From CAMLHU01 sp031393795 (GTDB lineage: Bacteria; Gemmatimonadota; Gemmatimonadetes; Gemmatimonadales; GWC2-71-9), in NCBI GenBank assembly GCA_031393795.1, contig JANMWE010000278.1, positions 1 through 11,755 on the forward strand: a stretch of 11,755 bases of DNA, written 5' to 3'. This document shows positions 1 through 5,764 of this stretch, piece after piece. How positions within the stretch are numbered: the stretch's first letter is position 1; each line of letters starts with the position of its first letter. The notes under the pieces were generated by a model. That model searched no databases and was not told the DNA's origin. It saw only the letters and a program-made list of their open reading frames with translations. Both the position numbers and the translations under genes were made by a program.

Positions 1-458
1 GTGGCCTCCAGGACGTAACCCGCCTTCTCGAGCACCCGGCCGCTCGCGGGATTCCAGCTGAACACACTCGCCTGCACACGCACGAAGTCGAAGTGCGCGA
101 AGAGCTGCTCCGTCACCGCGCGCACCGCCTCGGTGGCGATCCCCTTGCCCCAATGCGCCTGGCCCAGCCAGTAGCCGAGCTCGGCGCCGATGCGGAAGAC
201 GTCGGCCAATGGCTCGAACGAGATCCCGCCCACCGCCTCGCCGTCCACCTCGATCGCGAAACTGGTCCCCGACGGCACCGTGGCCACGAACGCGAGCCAC
301 TCCTTCGCGTCCTTGAGGGTGTACGGATGGGGGAATCGGTCGCGCATGTTGCGCCAGACGTCCCGGTCATTGGCGTGCCGCGCCAGCGACTCGGCGTCGC
401 CACGGCGCCAGGGGCGGAGCAATGCCGATGAGAGTTTGATCTCGGAAGGGATGGTCAT
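1..458 (-). CDS. GNAT acetyltransferase, RimJ/RimL type (C-terminus cut by window edge)
   Basis: Acetyl-CoA-dependent N-acetyltransferase of the GNAT fold. The first 152 residues are present and the frame runs off the window at base 1. Reading from the ATG at 458, residues 1-20 form the first strand, with the LRPWRRGD signature typical of RimJ/RimL relatives. The acetyl-CoA pyrophosphate loop is at residues 103-108 (WGKGIA, within the usual R/Q-x-x-G-x-G/A pattern). The second family block, NPASGRVLEKAGY, is at about 136-148, where Asn136 and the AGY turn are typical. Families with this layout acetylate ribosomal-protein N-termini, aminoglycosides or small amines, and the substrate cannot be read from sequence. 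Only about 20-30 residues should be missing. The ATG lies 5 bases beyond a long inverted repeat (464-604), so its 5' leader would contain that structure. No strong Shine-Dalgarno is visible. It is transcribed divergently from the proline dehydrogenase. Confidence 0.88.
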   Translation of the reverse strand, partial: MTIPSEIKLSSALLRPWRRGDAESLARHANDRDVWRNMRDRFPHPYTLKDAKEWLAFVATVPSGTSFAIEVDGEAVGGISFEPLADVFRIGAELGYWLGQAHWGKGIATEAVRAVTEQLFAHFDFVRVQASVFSWNPASGRVLEKAGYVLEA

Positions 459-463
459 GTCAG

Positions 464-604
464 GCGCGCAAACCCATGATGGACCGAACCCAGGAGACTC
501 CCGGCGGGGGAGCGCCCATCGACCCAACAAGCCTGCTCGGATCGGGCCGATCGTGGCGTCCAGCCCGGATCATTGTGGGCTCGGTCCATCATGGGTTCCC
601 GCGC
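464..604. repeat. Long imperfect inverted repeat, possible MITE or structured leader
   Basis: The arms are 464-492 and 576-604, 29 bases each with 26 complementary positions. The core AACCCATGATGGACCGA (471-487) pairs perfectly with 581-597. The outer GCGCG/CGCGC (464-468 with 600-604) and inner CCCA/TGGG (489-492 with 576-579) extend it past mismatches at 469, 470 and 488. The 83-base interior holds further small hairpins: CTCCC/GGGAG at 498-502/508-512, and a near-palindrome around GATCGG-G-CCGATC near 539-551. It lies between divergent genes, so a terminator role is unlikely. No transposase or convincing target-site duplication is visible. It could be a non-autonomous mobile element or a structured 5' leader of the acetyltransferase. 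Confidence 0.75.
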
Positions 605-763
605 TGTAGTAGCCGACAGTGCAACGATCCCTGGCGAGTGCATCCGAACCTAGACTCCCGCCCAGTATTCTACTTGGTACGCGCTGACCTCACCGCTGCG
701 GGGGCCCCGGCCGAGCCCGCTTCCTGCCTTCTTCCCTTCCTACCCTCCTACCCCCCCACGCCC
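605..763. other. Intergenic stretch with pyrimidine-rich tract, no gene seen
   Basis: This is the rest of the divergent intergenic region between the inverted repeat and the promoter-like box of the proline dehydrogenase. From about 718 to 763 the plus strand is almost entirely C and T. On the minus strand, TAGAAT (near 668-673) resembles a -10 box and could serve the acetyltransferase, but I see no matching -35 element. I find no tRNA, small RNA or coding sequence that I can support. The open frame crossing the region is an upstream extension of the proline dehydrogenase frame and has no protein family likeness. Confidence 0.5.
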
Positions 764-773
764 TTATCTTCCG
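764..773 (+). promoter_or_regulatory. Promoter-like box TTATCTTCCG upstream of proline dehydrogenase
   Basis: TTATCTTCCG ends 26 bases before the GTG at 800. Nine of ten bases match TTAGCTTCCG at 3800-3809, which lies 34 bases before the start of another plus-strand gene. Both contain TAnnTT, like the -7 element TAnnTTTG known from Bacteroidota. No clear -33/-35 element is seen in the C/T-rich sequence upstream. The call rests on position and on the repeated motif. Confidence 0.4.
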
Positions 774-799
774 CGCCGGCATCTCAACTGGATAGAGAC

Positions 800-1729
800 G
801 TGCGCCAAGCCTTGCTCTGGCTTTCACATCAGCAATCGATCTTCCGCTTCGTCCGCAGCAATCCGCTGGCGAAGCGCTTCGCGTCGCGGTTCGTCGCCGG
901 GGAGACCCTCGACACCGCCGTCACGGCGGTGAAGGAGCTCAACGCCCGGCGCATCACCGCGTCGCTCGACCTGCTGGGAGAGAGCGTCACCAGGCCCGAA
1001 GAGGCCGGCGCCGCGCGCGACGAGTATCTCCGGATGCTCGACCGCGTCGCCGCGGACAAGGTCGACGCCAACGTGTCGGTCAAGCTGACGCAGATGGGGC
1101 AGGACATTTCCGAGACCTCCCTCCGGGAGAACGCGCTCGCCATCCTCGCGCGCGCCAAGCAGCACAACAGCTTCGTGCGGTTCGACATGGAAGGGACCCC
1201 GTACACCGATCGCACGCTCGACTTCTTCGCCAAGGAGTGCTTCCCGGAGTACGGCCCGCATTGCGGCGTCGTGATCCAGGCGATGCTCCGCCGGAGCCCG
1301 CAGGACATCGACCGCCTGATCGCGATGCGCGCGCGGGTCCGCCTCTGCAAGGGCGCCTACCTCGAGTCGGCCGAACACGCCTTCCCCGCCAAGCGCGATG
1401 TCGACGCCCAATACGTGGCGCTGATGAAGAAACTGATGACCGAAGGACACTACCCGGGTATCGCCACTCACGACGAACGGATCATCGCCGAGGCCAAGAG
1501 CTTCGCGGCGGCCAATAGGATCGGCCCCGAGCGGTTCGAGTTCCAGATGCTCTATGGTGTGCGCCGCGACCTGCAGGAGAAACTCCGCAGCGAGGGATGG
1601 AATCTCCGGGTCTACATCCCCTTCGGCACCCAGTGGTACCCCTACCTGATGCGCCGCCTGGCCGAACGCCCCGCCAACATCGCCTTCATCATGGGCAACG
1701 TGTTCAAGGAAGCCGTCGGAGGCCCGTGA
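800..1729 (+). CDS. Proline dehydrogenase (PutB-type, monofunctional)
   Basis: FAD enzyme that oxidises L-proline to 1-pyrroline-5-carboxylate, the first step of proline catabolism; electrons go to the membrane quinone pool. The predicted product of 309 residues matches the monofunctional PutB/PRODH barrel (about 300 residues). Visible family motifs are SVKLTQMG with Lys95, RFDMEG (127-132), the VRLCKGAYLE block with Lys184, ATHD (222-225), FEFQMLYG (247-254), and the proline-binding signature YLMRRLAER (282-290) with its paired arginines. The frame is open upstream to 476, but that sequence crosses the inverted repeat and resembles no protein, so I chose the GTG at 800, just before the conserved N-terminal helices. 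The partner P5C dehydrogenase is not in the window. The stop overlaps the next start as GTGA, suggesting translational coupling. A promoter-like box lies at 764-773. Confidence 0.93.
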   Translation: MRQALLWLSHQQSIFRFVRSNPLAKRFASRFVAGETLDTAVTAVKELNARRITASLDLLGESVTRPEEAGAARDEYLRMLDRVAADKVDANVSVKLTQMGQDISETSLRENALAILARAKQHNSFVRFDMEGTPYTDRTLDFFAKECFPEYGPHCGVVIQAMLRRSPQDIDRLIAMRARVRLCKGAYLESAEHAFPAKRDVDAQYVALMKKLMTEGHYPGIATHDERIIAEAKSFAAANRIGPERFEFQMLYGVRRDLQEKLRSEGWNLRVYIPFGTQWYPYLMRRLAERPANIAFIMGNVFKEAVGGP

Positions 1730-2043
1730 GCGAGGTCACCCTGGGCGGCTACATGGCCAAGCACGCCCGCTCGGCGGCCTTCGGCGGCAGCGACGGGCGG
1801 GCCTACTCGGTGGGGCTCTGGATCGACGAGGCAGCCGACGGGCGCGGTCGATACGGGGCCGCGCTCGTCTTCGTACGTTGGGATCCGAACGGCGAACGCC
1901 CCGACGGCCACATCGAGACCGAGTACCTGGCCTGGGGCAGCACGCCGGCCGAAGCCGAGGAACGGGTCAAGGCGCTGTCGCTCTTCGACGTGAAGGCCGC
2001 GCTCGACGAAGGCATCGCGGCCAAGCCGCCGGAGGGTTGGTGA
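1726..2043 (+). CDS. Unknown 105-residue protein between putB and rsgA
   Basis: A small, soluble-looking protein of 105 residues without signal peptide or membrane segment. I do not recognise a named family. The GTG at 1726 overlaps the proline dehydrogenase stop (GTGA), with GGAGG at 1718-1722 only three bases before it. Its own stop overlaps the rsgA start in the same way (GTGA, 2040-2043). The middle (about residues 20-65) alternates hydrophobic and charged residues in a beta-strand-like pattern (AYSVGLWIDE, ALVFVRWD, TEYLAWG). It is followed by two probable helices (residues 69-96). GC content and codon use match the neighbours. Double translational coupling argues that it is a real gene, not a shadow frame. 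The context suggests shared expression, not a specific function. Confidence 0.8.
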   Translation: MSEVTLGGYMAKHARSAAFGGSDGRAYSVGLWIDEAADGRGRYGAALVFVRWDPNGERPDGHIETEYLAWGSTPAEAEERVKALSLFDVKAALDEGIAAKPPEGW

Positions 2044-2948
2044 TCCTCCCACGCACGGGGGTCGTGCTCGAGCGCGACGGTGGCCAGTTCCGCGTCGCCA
2101 CGCCGACCGGCGAAGTGCGCGCCGTGCTCCGGGGCAAGGCGAAGCGCGGCACCGAGCAGGTCATCGTCGGCGACCGGGTGCGGCTCGAGGCCGAGGCCAC
2201 CGGAGAGCTGGTCGGGATCGAAGGGATCGAGCCTCGGCGGTCGCTGCTCGAACGGCGCGTACCGATGGGGCGCGGGGCGCGGCCGGTCGCGGCCAACATC
2301 GACCGGGTGGTGGTGATGACCGCCGCCGCCCGCCCCGACCCGATCCCCTCGCTCATCGACCGGCTGCTCGTCGTCGCGGCCGCGAACGAGCTCACCGCGG
2401 CGCTGGTGATCAACAAGATCGACCTCGATCCGGGGACGACCCTGGCCGAGCGGTACCTGAACGCCGGCTATGAGGTGCTGAGGGTCTGCGTGAAGAGCGG
2501 CGAAGGGCTCGAGGAAGTGCGCGCGATGCTTGCGGGGCGCGAGTCGGTGATCACCGGGCCGAGCGGGGCGGGGAAGTCGAGCCTGCTGAACGCGCTGGAG
2601 CCGGGGCTGACGCTCCGGGTCGGCGCCGTGAGCGAGAAGGTCGGGCGCGGCAAGCAGACCACGGTGGGTGCGGTGATGATCCCATTCGCCGCGGGCGGTT
2701 TCCTGGTGGACACCCCGGGGTTCAGCGAGGTCGGGCTCTGGGGGATCGTCCCGCGCGAGCTCGCCGCCTGCTTCCCCGAGTTCCGCCCGCTGCTCGACCA
2801 GTGTCGGTTCCAGGACTGCAGTCACACCCACGAACCGGGCTGCGCCATCCAGGGTGCGGCCGACGCGGGCGCGGTGCATCCTGACCGCCTCGCCAGTTAC
2901 CGGACGTTGCTGGCGGAACTCCAGGCAGAGCCCCGGGACTGGGAATAA
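2040..2948 (+). CDS. rsgA: Ribosome small-subunit assembly GTPase RsgA (YjeQ)
   Basis: Circularly permuted GTPase that binds the immature 30S subunit and helps maturation of the decoding centre; GTP hydrolysis is stimulated by the 30S subunit. The 302 residues show the family order: an N-terminal OB fold (about 1-80), then G4 NKID (125-128), G1/P-loop GPSGAGKS (173-180), G2 threonines in GKQTTV (204-209), G3 DTPG (224-227), and a C-terminal zinc finger with Cys255, Cys260, His262 and Cys268. G4 preceding G1 is the hallmark of the permutation. Length is normal (about 300-350 in the family). The GTG start overlaps the previous stop, and GGAGG at 2031-2035 lies four bases upstream. The 1878 start in the same frame would overlap the whole previous gene and is not supported. 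A long hairpin follows the stop. Confidence 0.97.
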   Translation: MILPRTGVVLERDGGQFRVATPTGEVRAVLRGKAKRGTEQVIVGDRVRLEAEATGELVGIEGIEPRRSLLERRVPMGRGARPVAANIDRVVVMTAAARPDPIPSLIDRLLVVAAANELTAALVINKIDLDPGTTLAERYLNAGYEVLRVCVKSGEGLEEVRAMLAGRESVITGPSGAGKSSLLNALEPGLTLRVGAVSEKVGRGKQTTVGAVMIPFAAGGFLVDTPGFSEVGLWGIVPRELAACFPEFRPLLDQCRFQDCSHTHEPGCAIQGAADAGAVHPDRLASYRTLLAELQAEPRDWE

Positions 2949-2951
2949 GCG

Positions 2952-3055
2952 GAGATGAAAGAGGAGACGTGGAAGGAGTCGGACGAGGAGCCATCTCCTC
3001 CCGACTCCTTTGTCGTATCCTCTCACGCCTCCTTCCACGTCTCCTTCTTCGTCTC
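2952..3055. terminator. Long nested hairpin between convergent operons, probable bidirectional terminator
   Basis: The outer arms 2952-2978 and 3029-3055 match at 24 of 27 positions, including 17 perfect inner pairs. Inside lies a second stem, AAGGAGTCGG (2973-2982) with 3001-3010, capped by GAGGAG/CTCCTC (2985-2990/2995-3000) around a CCAT loop. The two stems share 2973-2978, so they compete or breathe at the join. The element starts 3 bases after the rsgA stop and ends 2 bases before the mazG stop on the other strand, the expected place for a shared terminator. There is no long U-run, so it may act by structure or Rho, or protect both 3' ends. The strand is strongly purine/pyrimidine biased. 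Confidence 0.65.
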
Positions 3056-3057
3056 AC

Positions 3058-3372
3058 CTACTTCCGAGTCCATCTCTCCTTGTCCCTCGTCTCCACCTTC
3101 GTCATCATCCGGTCGAACGCCTCCTGCAGGTCGATCCCTTCCCGGTTCGCCATGCAGATGAGGACGAAGAGGATATCGGCCATCTCCATCCCCAGGTCTC
3201 CCGCCAGTTCTTCTTTCTTCTTGGTCTTCTGCCCGAAGCGATGATTCACCTCGCGGGCCAGTTCGCCGACCTCTTCCGCGAGCCGGGCCACATTGGTCAG
3301 CGGGTGGAAATACCCCTCTTCGAACTGTGCGATCCATGCATCGACACGGGCCTGCGATTCCTGCAATGACAT
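3058..3372 (-). CDS. MazG-like nucleotide pyrophosphohydrolase
   Basis: Predicted all-alpha NTP pyrophosphatase that cleaves (d)NTPs, often aberrant ones, to the monophosphate and pyrophosphate. At 104 residues it matches the short single-domain MazG/YpjD class, not the two-domain E. coli MazG. The metal-binding motif is clear: EEVGELAREVNH at residues 33-44 supplies the ExxE pair (Glu34/Glu37 region). The second motif, EMADILFVLICMAN at 63-76, supplies the ExxD pair (Glu63, Asp66). The C-terminal helix runs to KVETRDKERW. The ATG at 3372 is 7 bases after the stop of the gene upstream on the same strand. GGTGGAG lies about 10 bases before it, giving a usable Shine-Dalgarno. The two genes form a minus operon converging on rsgA, with a long hairpin between the 3' ends. 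The natural substrate cannot be told from sequence. Confidence 0.9.
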   Translation of the reverse strand: MSLQESQARVDAWIAQFEEGYFHPLTNVARLAEEVGELAREVNHRFGQKTKKKEELAGDLGMEMADILFVLICMANREGIDLQEAFDRMMTKVETRDKERWTRK

Positions 3373-3379
3373 TCCGCGA

Positions 3380-3712
3380 TCACTCCACCGTCTGCTGCGT
3401 CTCGCGCCAGTGATCGACCCGGTCGTGCAGGTCGGCCGGCTTGGTGAACAGCACCTTCCCGCCGAGGGAGACGATGATCGTCGAGGTGCGGACCCCAGGG
3501 ACCTTCCCGCCGGCGAAGGTGAAGATCCAGACCCGCGGCTTCCCCGGGAGCGAGTCGTACCCCCGATAGACCAGCCTGACCCGGCGCGCCCCGAGCGGGT
3601 CGTCCACGCCGGTGATCTTGCCTTGGGCAAAGTACGCCGCGGCGTACGACCCGCCGCCCGCGAGGGCCGCCACGAGGGCCACCAGGAACAGGAACTTGAA
3701 GAGCTTGCCCAT
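3380..3712 (-). CDS. Unknown small membrane-anchored protein upstream of mazG
   Basis: A 110-residue protein that I do not recognise. Residues 5-28 form a hydrophobic segment (FKFLFLVALVAALAGG followed by AAAYF) after Met-Gly-Lys, so it is either a membrane anchor or an uncleaved signal. The rest (about 30-110) is soluble and beta-rich, with VRLVYRGYDS, VWIFTFAGG and TSTIIVSLGGKVLF as likely strands, and presumably faces the periplasm. Tyr-Phe-Ala-Gln at 27-30 resembles the Ala-Gln ends of other exported proteins here, but Tyr at -3 is a poor signal peptidase site. The mazG start follows its stop by 7 bases, so the two are probably cotranscribed. Gene context and normal codon use support it as real. 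No function can be assigned. Confidence 0.75.
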   Translation of the reverse strand: MGKLFKFLFLVALVAALAGGGSYAAAYFAQGKITGVDDPLGARRVRLVYRGYDSLPGKPRVWIFTFAGGKVPGVRTSTIIVSLGGKVLFTKPADLHDRVDHWRETQQTVE

Positions 3713-3799
3713 GGTCTCGTCTCGGAAAGAGATGGCAGGAGTATGTCTGGGCGTGCGGTCCGAGGCAACTCGTCCCCCTTCCCGTCCCCCCAGCGGCCA

Positions 3800-3809
3800 T
3801 TAGCTTCCG
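3800..3809 (+). promoter_or_regulatory. Promoter-like box TTAGCTTCCG in divergent intergenic region
   Basis: TTAGCTTCCG lies 34 bases before the ATG at 3844 and matches the box at 764-773 in nine of ten bases. It contains TAnnTT, like the Bacteroidota-type -7 element. It sits in the 131-base gap between the minus operon (start 3712) and the plus cluster (start 3844), the only sizeable non-coding gap upstream of the cluster. It is therefore the best candidate promoter for the genes from 3844 onward. AGCTTCC recurs at 3830-3836. Confidence 0.4.
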
Positions 3810-3843
3810 ACATCCCCCCGTTCTTCCCGAGCTTCCAGAGCAT

Positions 3844-4086
3844 ATGCGCCCGCGCGACGCCATCCTTGGCGACCTCGAGAACATCTATCAGGCCTCCTTC
3901 GACGCCGCCAGGAAGGCCGAGCAGCCGCGTCGAGCGGAAGAGCTCGACAATGCCTACCAGCGGGACCAGTTGATGATGGAGATCCTCATCGACGTTCGCG
4001 ACCTCCTCGCGCGCCAGCCCGCTGCTCCGCCGGGACAGAGCGTCCTCGACCAGCTCGAGGCCCTGCGGCGTCTCGCCAATCGCTGA
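3844..4086 (+). CDS. Unknown 80-residue helical protein
   Basis: A short, highly charged, probably all-helical protein of 80 residues. It has no signal peptide, membrane segment or cysteine. Acidic and basic residues alternate with leucines (ILGDLENIYQ, LMMEILIDVRDLLA, VLDQLEALRRLA), consistent with a small helical bundle or amphipathic coiled pair split by a Pro-rich turn (APPGQ, about residues 60-64). I do not recognise a family. The ATG at 3844 is the first in frame and follows a promoter-like box. The amidohydrolase starts 25 bases after its stop, so cotranscription is likely. Its reality rests on position, a codon pattern matching the neighbours and the lack of any better frame here. Confidence 0.65.
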   Translation: MRPRDAILGDLENIYQASFDAARKAEQPRRAEELDNAYQRDQLMMEILIDVRDLLARQPAAPPGQSVLDQLEALRRLANR

Positions 4087-4111
4087 TCCCCCTCCTTCCG
4101 AGATCCTCCCG

Positions 4112-5764
4112 ATGAAGTCCTTGGTGCGTGGTGCGTGGTGCGCGGGCCTCCTCGCCGCTGGTGCTTGCTCCCCGGCGCCGACCGCTTCGATCGTGATCTA
4201 CGGGAAAGTGTGGACCGGCGACTCGGCCCATCCCGTCGCCAGCGCCGTTGCCATCGCGGGCGACACGATCCTCGCCGTCGGCGACAGCGCCGAGGTCGCG
4301 CGCTGGGTCGGGTCGGGCACGGAAGTGATCCATGCGGCGGGACTCGTGACCCCCGGGTTCACCGACGGGCACACGCACTTCATCGACGGCGGTGCGCAGC
4401 TTGGTCAGCTCGACCTGCGTGATGCTCACTCGACCGACGAATTCATCCGTCGGATCGCCGCCTATGCCCGCACCCAGCCGAAGGGGACCTGGATACTCGG
4501 CGGGAACTGGGACCACGAGTGGTGGCCGGGGGCCCCGCTCCCGACCCGCCAGATGATCGACTCGGTCACCCCCGACAACCCGGTCTTCATCGACCGGCTC
4601 GACGGCCACATGGCGCTCGCCAACAGCGCCGCGCTCCGGCTCGCCCACGTCACCAGGGACAGCGTCGCACCGGCGGGTGGGGTCGTGGTGCGCGACGCGC
4701 GCGGTGAGCCGACCGGGATCTTCAAGGACAACGCGAAGGACATCATCTATCGCGTCATCCCGGCCCTCACCCCTGAGCAGGAGGACAGCGCTGCGATCCA
4801 CGGAATGCGCTACGCCGCCTCACTCGGCGTCACCAGCGTGGCCCACGTCTCGGCGGGGTGGGGGGACTACGAAGCGTACCGCCGGCTCGCCGCGAAGGGG
4901 CTCTCGGTCACCCGCGTGACGGTGTTCCCGCCCCTCGAGTGGTGGCACGCCGTCGCCGACACCATCGCCAAGAACGGCCGTGGTGACGCGTGGGTCCACC
5001 TGCAGGGGGTGAAGGGGTACGTCGATGGGTCGCTGGGTTCGACCACGGCCCTCCTATACGGCACCTATCTCGACGACACGCGCTCACACGGTCAACAGAT
5101 CACCAGCACCGAGCACCTGCGGAGCTGGATCGCGAGCGCCGACTCGGCGGGGCTCCAGGTGGCCGTCCACGCCATCGGTGACAGCGCGAACGGGCTGATC
5201 CTTACCATCTATGATGAGGTGGCGCGGGCCCACGGTCCCCGCGACCGTCGTTTCCGCATCGAGCACGCGCAGCACCTGAACGCGGCGGAGATCGCCGCGA
5301 TCGCTCACCAGCACGTCATCGCCTCGATGCAGCCGTACCACGCCATCGACGACGGCCGCTGGGCCTTCAAGCGGCTCGATGCGGCCCGCCTCCGCGGGAC
5401 CTATGCGTTCCGTTCGCTGCTCGATTCGGGCGCGGTCCTCGCCTTCGGGTCCGATTGGACCGTGGCGACGATCGATCCGCTCTGGGGGGTCTACGCCGCG
5501 GTCACGCGACGCACCCTGGACGACAAGAATCCGGGCGGGTGGCTCCCGGAACAGAAGATCAGTGTGGACGAGGCGCTCCGGGCCTACACGGTAGGGAACG
5601 CCTACGCCCTCTTCCGTGAACATGAGCTCGGCAGCCTCACGCCGGGCAGACTGGCCGATATCGCCGTGATCGACCGGGACCTGCTGACCATGCCGGCGGA
5701 ATCGCTGGCCCACGCGCGCGTGGCGGTGACGATCGCCGGCGGGAAGGTCGTGTACCGCCGCTGA
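4112..5764 (+). CDS. Exported YtcJ-type metal-dependent amidohydrolase
   Basis: Metal-dependent hydrolase of the Amidohydro_3 / YtcJ group in the amidohydrolase superfamily; relatives cleave amide or ester bonds in varied small molecules, and the substrate here is unknown. Of 550 residues, the first ~20 form a signal with Cys19 in AGAC, a possible but weak lipobox (Ala, not Leu, at -3). Motifs in order: metal-binding HxH in GHTH (His87, His89), DGHMALANS (from 164), the probable carboxylated Lys301 in VKGYVDGSLGS (300-310), His353 in AVHAIGD, His385 in RIEHAQ, and the catalytic Asp448 in FGSDW. The C-terminal strand ADIAVIDRDL completes the composite beta domain. No metal ligand is missing. 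No Shine-Dalgarno precedes the ATG. A 7-base tandem repeat lies in codons 4-11. Its stop overlaps the next ATG by one base (TGATG). Confidence 0.92.
   Translation: MKSLVRGAWCAGLLAAGACSPAPTASIVIYGKVWTGDSAHPVASAVAIAGDTILAVGDSAEVARWVGSGTEVIHAAGLVTPGFTDGHTHFIDGGAQLGQLDLRDAHSTDEFIRRIAAYARTQPKGTWILGGNWDHEWWPGAPLPTRQMIDSVTPDNPVFIDRLDGHMALANSAALRLAHVTRDSVAPAGGVVVRDARGEPTGIFKDNAKDIIYRVIPALTPEQEDSAAIHGMRYAASLGVTSVAHVSAGWGDYEAYRRLAAKGLSVTRVTVFPPLEWWHAVADTIAKNGRGDAWVHLQGVKGYVDGSLGSTTALLYGTYLDDTRSHGQQITSTEHLRSWIASADSAGLQVAVHAIGDSANGLILTIYDEVARAHGPRDRRFRIEHAQHLNAAEIAAIAHQHVIASMQPYHAIDDGRWAFKRLDAARLRGTYAFRSLLDSGAVLAFGSDWTVATIDPLWGVYAAVTRRTLDDKNPGGWLPEQKISVDEALRAYTVGNAYALFREHELGSLTPGRLADIAVIDRDLLTMPAESLAHARVAVTIAGGKVVYRR
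4123..4143 (+). repeat. Heptanucleotide tandem repeat in the amidohydrolase signal peptide
   Basis: Three adjacent copies of GGTGCGT are present at 4123-4129, 4130-4136 and 4137-4143; the third ends in C instead of T. The unit is not a multiple of three, so gain or loss of one copy would shift the frame in the first dozen codons. With only three copies the slippage rate is likely low. Confidence 0.7.

Noticed and set aside
459..610. Target-site duplication flanking the inverted repeat
   Set aside because: Bases just outside the two arms do not match, so direct evidence of insertion is absent.
455..643. Minus-strand 62-codon frame over the inverted repeat
   Set aside because: It exists because the arms are complementary; it mirrors the plus-strand frame and has no other support.
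605..700. tRNA-like GGTTCGGAT on the minus strand
   Set aside because: Flanking bases do not form a T-arm or acceptor stem and no anticodon arm is present.
476..799. Upstream extension of the proline dehydrogenase frame to the ATG at 476
   Set aside because: It would run through the inverted repeat and a C/T-rich tract, resembles no protein, and the family begins near the GTG at 800.
1803..3038. 411-codon minus-strand frame opposite the 105-residue gene and rsgA
   Set aside because: It lies opposite a clear RsgA with all GTPase motifs; low-complexity Arg/His/Pro-rich product is typical of a high-GC shadow frame.
3293..3973. 226-codon plus-strand frame across mazG, the membrane protein and the divergent gap
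   Set aside because: Antisense to two better-supported genes, and crosses the intergenic region without any family likeness.
5084..5713. 209-codon minus-strand frame inside the amidohydrolase
   Set aside because: Antisense shadow of a gene with intact metal-binding motifs.
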